A stretch of 64,000 nt of DNA, taken from JBBDMX01 sp040878035 (lineage in GTDB: Bacteria; Planctomycetota; Phycisphaerae; Phycisphaerales; Phycisphaeraceae). Position 1 is the stretch's first letter, and every line of letters starts with the position of its first letter. This document shows, in pieces, positions 63,313 to 64,000 of the stretch. The translations under genes and the position numbers were made by a program. The stretch spans positions 25,592 through 89,591 of the forward strand of contig JBBDMX010000067.1 of assembly GCA_040878035.1 (NCBI GenBank), written 5' to 3'. The notes under the pieces were generated by a model that saw nothing but the letters and a program-made list of their open reading frames with translations, was not told the DNA's origin and did no database searches.

Positions 63313-63870
63313 TCACGGTCTTGAGCCCACTGCACCTTCCGCGCCTGGCCAATCAAAGACTCCCGACCCCTGATCGCCCCCCTGGGACGATGATCCCACA
63401 TCAGGACCACCGCCGGGAGACCCGGCTTTCATAGTTTCTTTTCCGTCTCCGCTACCACGAACGGCGTCACATATCTTGCATATTTCACTTAACGCACGTT
63501 CTGCCCTTTGCCGAACATCTGGATTGGAATCTTCTTTGGCCGCAGACAGCGATACTATAATGAGCGGCGCATAATTGGACACCTCGTAAACGTCAAGCGC
63601 AGCCAGCTTGATTCGCTCAGGCGCATCCTTTGGCCACGGTGTAAGCGCCGCCGTTGTTCCGAGAATCCAATCTGGGTCGCGTAGCAGCTTCCGCACCCAC
63701 CGCCGCCTCTCTGCCTCTTGAGACGTGCTTGCTATTTTGTCTAGATACTCTAACGTCGTGTGCTCATCTCCCTTTACAAGATTCGCTCCGTACTCTATAG
63801 CTAGCACAGTTCCGACACCTCCCAGAAATACCAAGATCCCAGCTAGCAATTGACCTACCGGCTTCCGCAT
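63313..63870 (-). CDS. Hypothetical membrane-anchored protein
   Basis: 185 aa from the ATG at 63870. One N-terminal helix (GQLLAGILVFLGGVGTVLAI), then a helical soluble part with Trp/Leu patterns (RRRWVRKLLRDPDWILGTTA, DVRQRAERALSEICKICDAV) and a Gly/Ser-rich tail. HEAT-like, function unknown. Lower GC than neighbours. Sequence to the right (63871-64000) holds nothing I can identify. Confidence 0.55.
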   Translation of the reverse strand: MRKPVGQLLAGILVFLGGVGTVLAIEYGANLVKGDEHTTLEYLDKIASTSQEAERRRWVRKLLRDPDWILGTTAALTPWPKDAPERIKLAALDVYEVSNYAPLIIVSLSAAKEDSNPDVRQRAERALSEICKICDAVRGSGDGKETMKAGSPGGGPDVGSSSQGGDQGSGVFDWPGAEGAVGSRP

Positions 63871-64000
63871 GATGAATATCTCCACTATTTCGGATATCGA
63901 TGACAGTCGCATTCCACGCGACGCATCATTGCTACGCACCCCGAGCTTAGGGCGCGTAAAGAAATGACCGCTACCGCTCACGTGGCCTGATACTGTAATT

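Overview
The window is high-GC DNA (about two-thirds G+C by eye in the core genes) from a planctomycete, most likely of the Phycisphaerae type. The signs are three PEP-CTERM exported proteins (10285-10983, 18000-19010, 55189-56454), a planctomycete-style prepilin-like protein, a fibro-slime domain protein, many secreted carbohydrate-active proteins, and intergenic space packed with short tandem and palindromic repeats. Assignment is by gene content only; no rRNA is present.

Layout. 1-10 kb: 3' part of a LacI-type regulator with two operator-like palindromes upstream, a fibro-slime surface protein, an FMN reductase-like flavoprotein, a CheY-like receiver, a secreted protein and a coiled-coil lipoprotein, then gyrA convergent to them. 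10-22 kb: DNRLRE PEP-CTERM protein, prepilin-like protein, a HutX-like haem carrier, a fused ECF S-T transporter, a radical SAM/SPASM protein, a beta-helix protein, a PEP-CTERM metalloprotease, tRNA-Gln and a VIT/VWA protein. 22-28 kb: decayed or small accessory genes (nucleotidyltransferase with a nonsense codon, DUF2442 relic, GH2 remnant, HigA relic, HNH protein, YkvA protein) around one intact BNR protein. 28-36 kb: saccharolytic block on the minus strand (RraA, GH88/105, heparinase II/III, beta-helix) facing a nitrilase. 36.6-39.5 kb and 51.5-54.8 kb: two islands with the same frame, a 5' fragment of one DNA methyltransferase broken at the same codon and a shared tail, around different cargo (a fused ATPase-TOPRIM/DUF4435 PARIS-like protein in one, zinc-ribbon membrane proteins in the other). 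39.7-46.8 kb: one operon, rrf2 - FeS subunit - NrfD subunit - molybdopterin catalytic subunit - moaA, with a textbook promoter. 46.8-49.9 kb: a DevBCA/MacB-like ABC exporter. 55-62.6 kb: second metalloprotease, rarA, an L,D-transpeptidase and two glycosyltransferases. 62.7-64 kb: a decayed gene and a hypothetical membrane protein.

How the genes fit together. The respiratory operon carries its own redox-type regulator and a cofactor gene, so it looks self-contained. The saccharolytic block, with the LacI gene and the beta-helix proteins, fits degradation of uronic-acid-containing polysaccharide. HutX beside an ECF S-T fusion suggests porphyrin or related cofactor uptake.

The strongest unexplained signal is repeat-driven. 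Heptamer-based palindromes are inserted in frame inside rarA, the heparinase (twice) and a membrane glycosyltransferase, and a REPIN-like pair separates the two halves of the ECF gene. Three roughly 200-bp inverted-repeat elements share ends. Two composite loci (about 23.87-24.44 kb and 51.58-50.51 kb) repeat the order tail motif - heptamers - terminator hairpin - 21-bp tandem array. All homology statements come from reading the sequence; no database search was possible.
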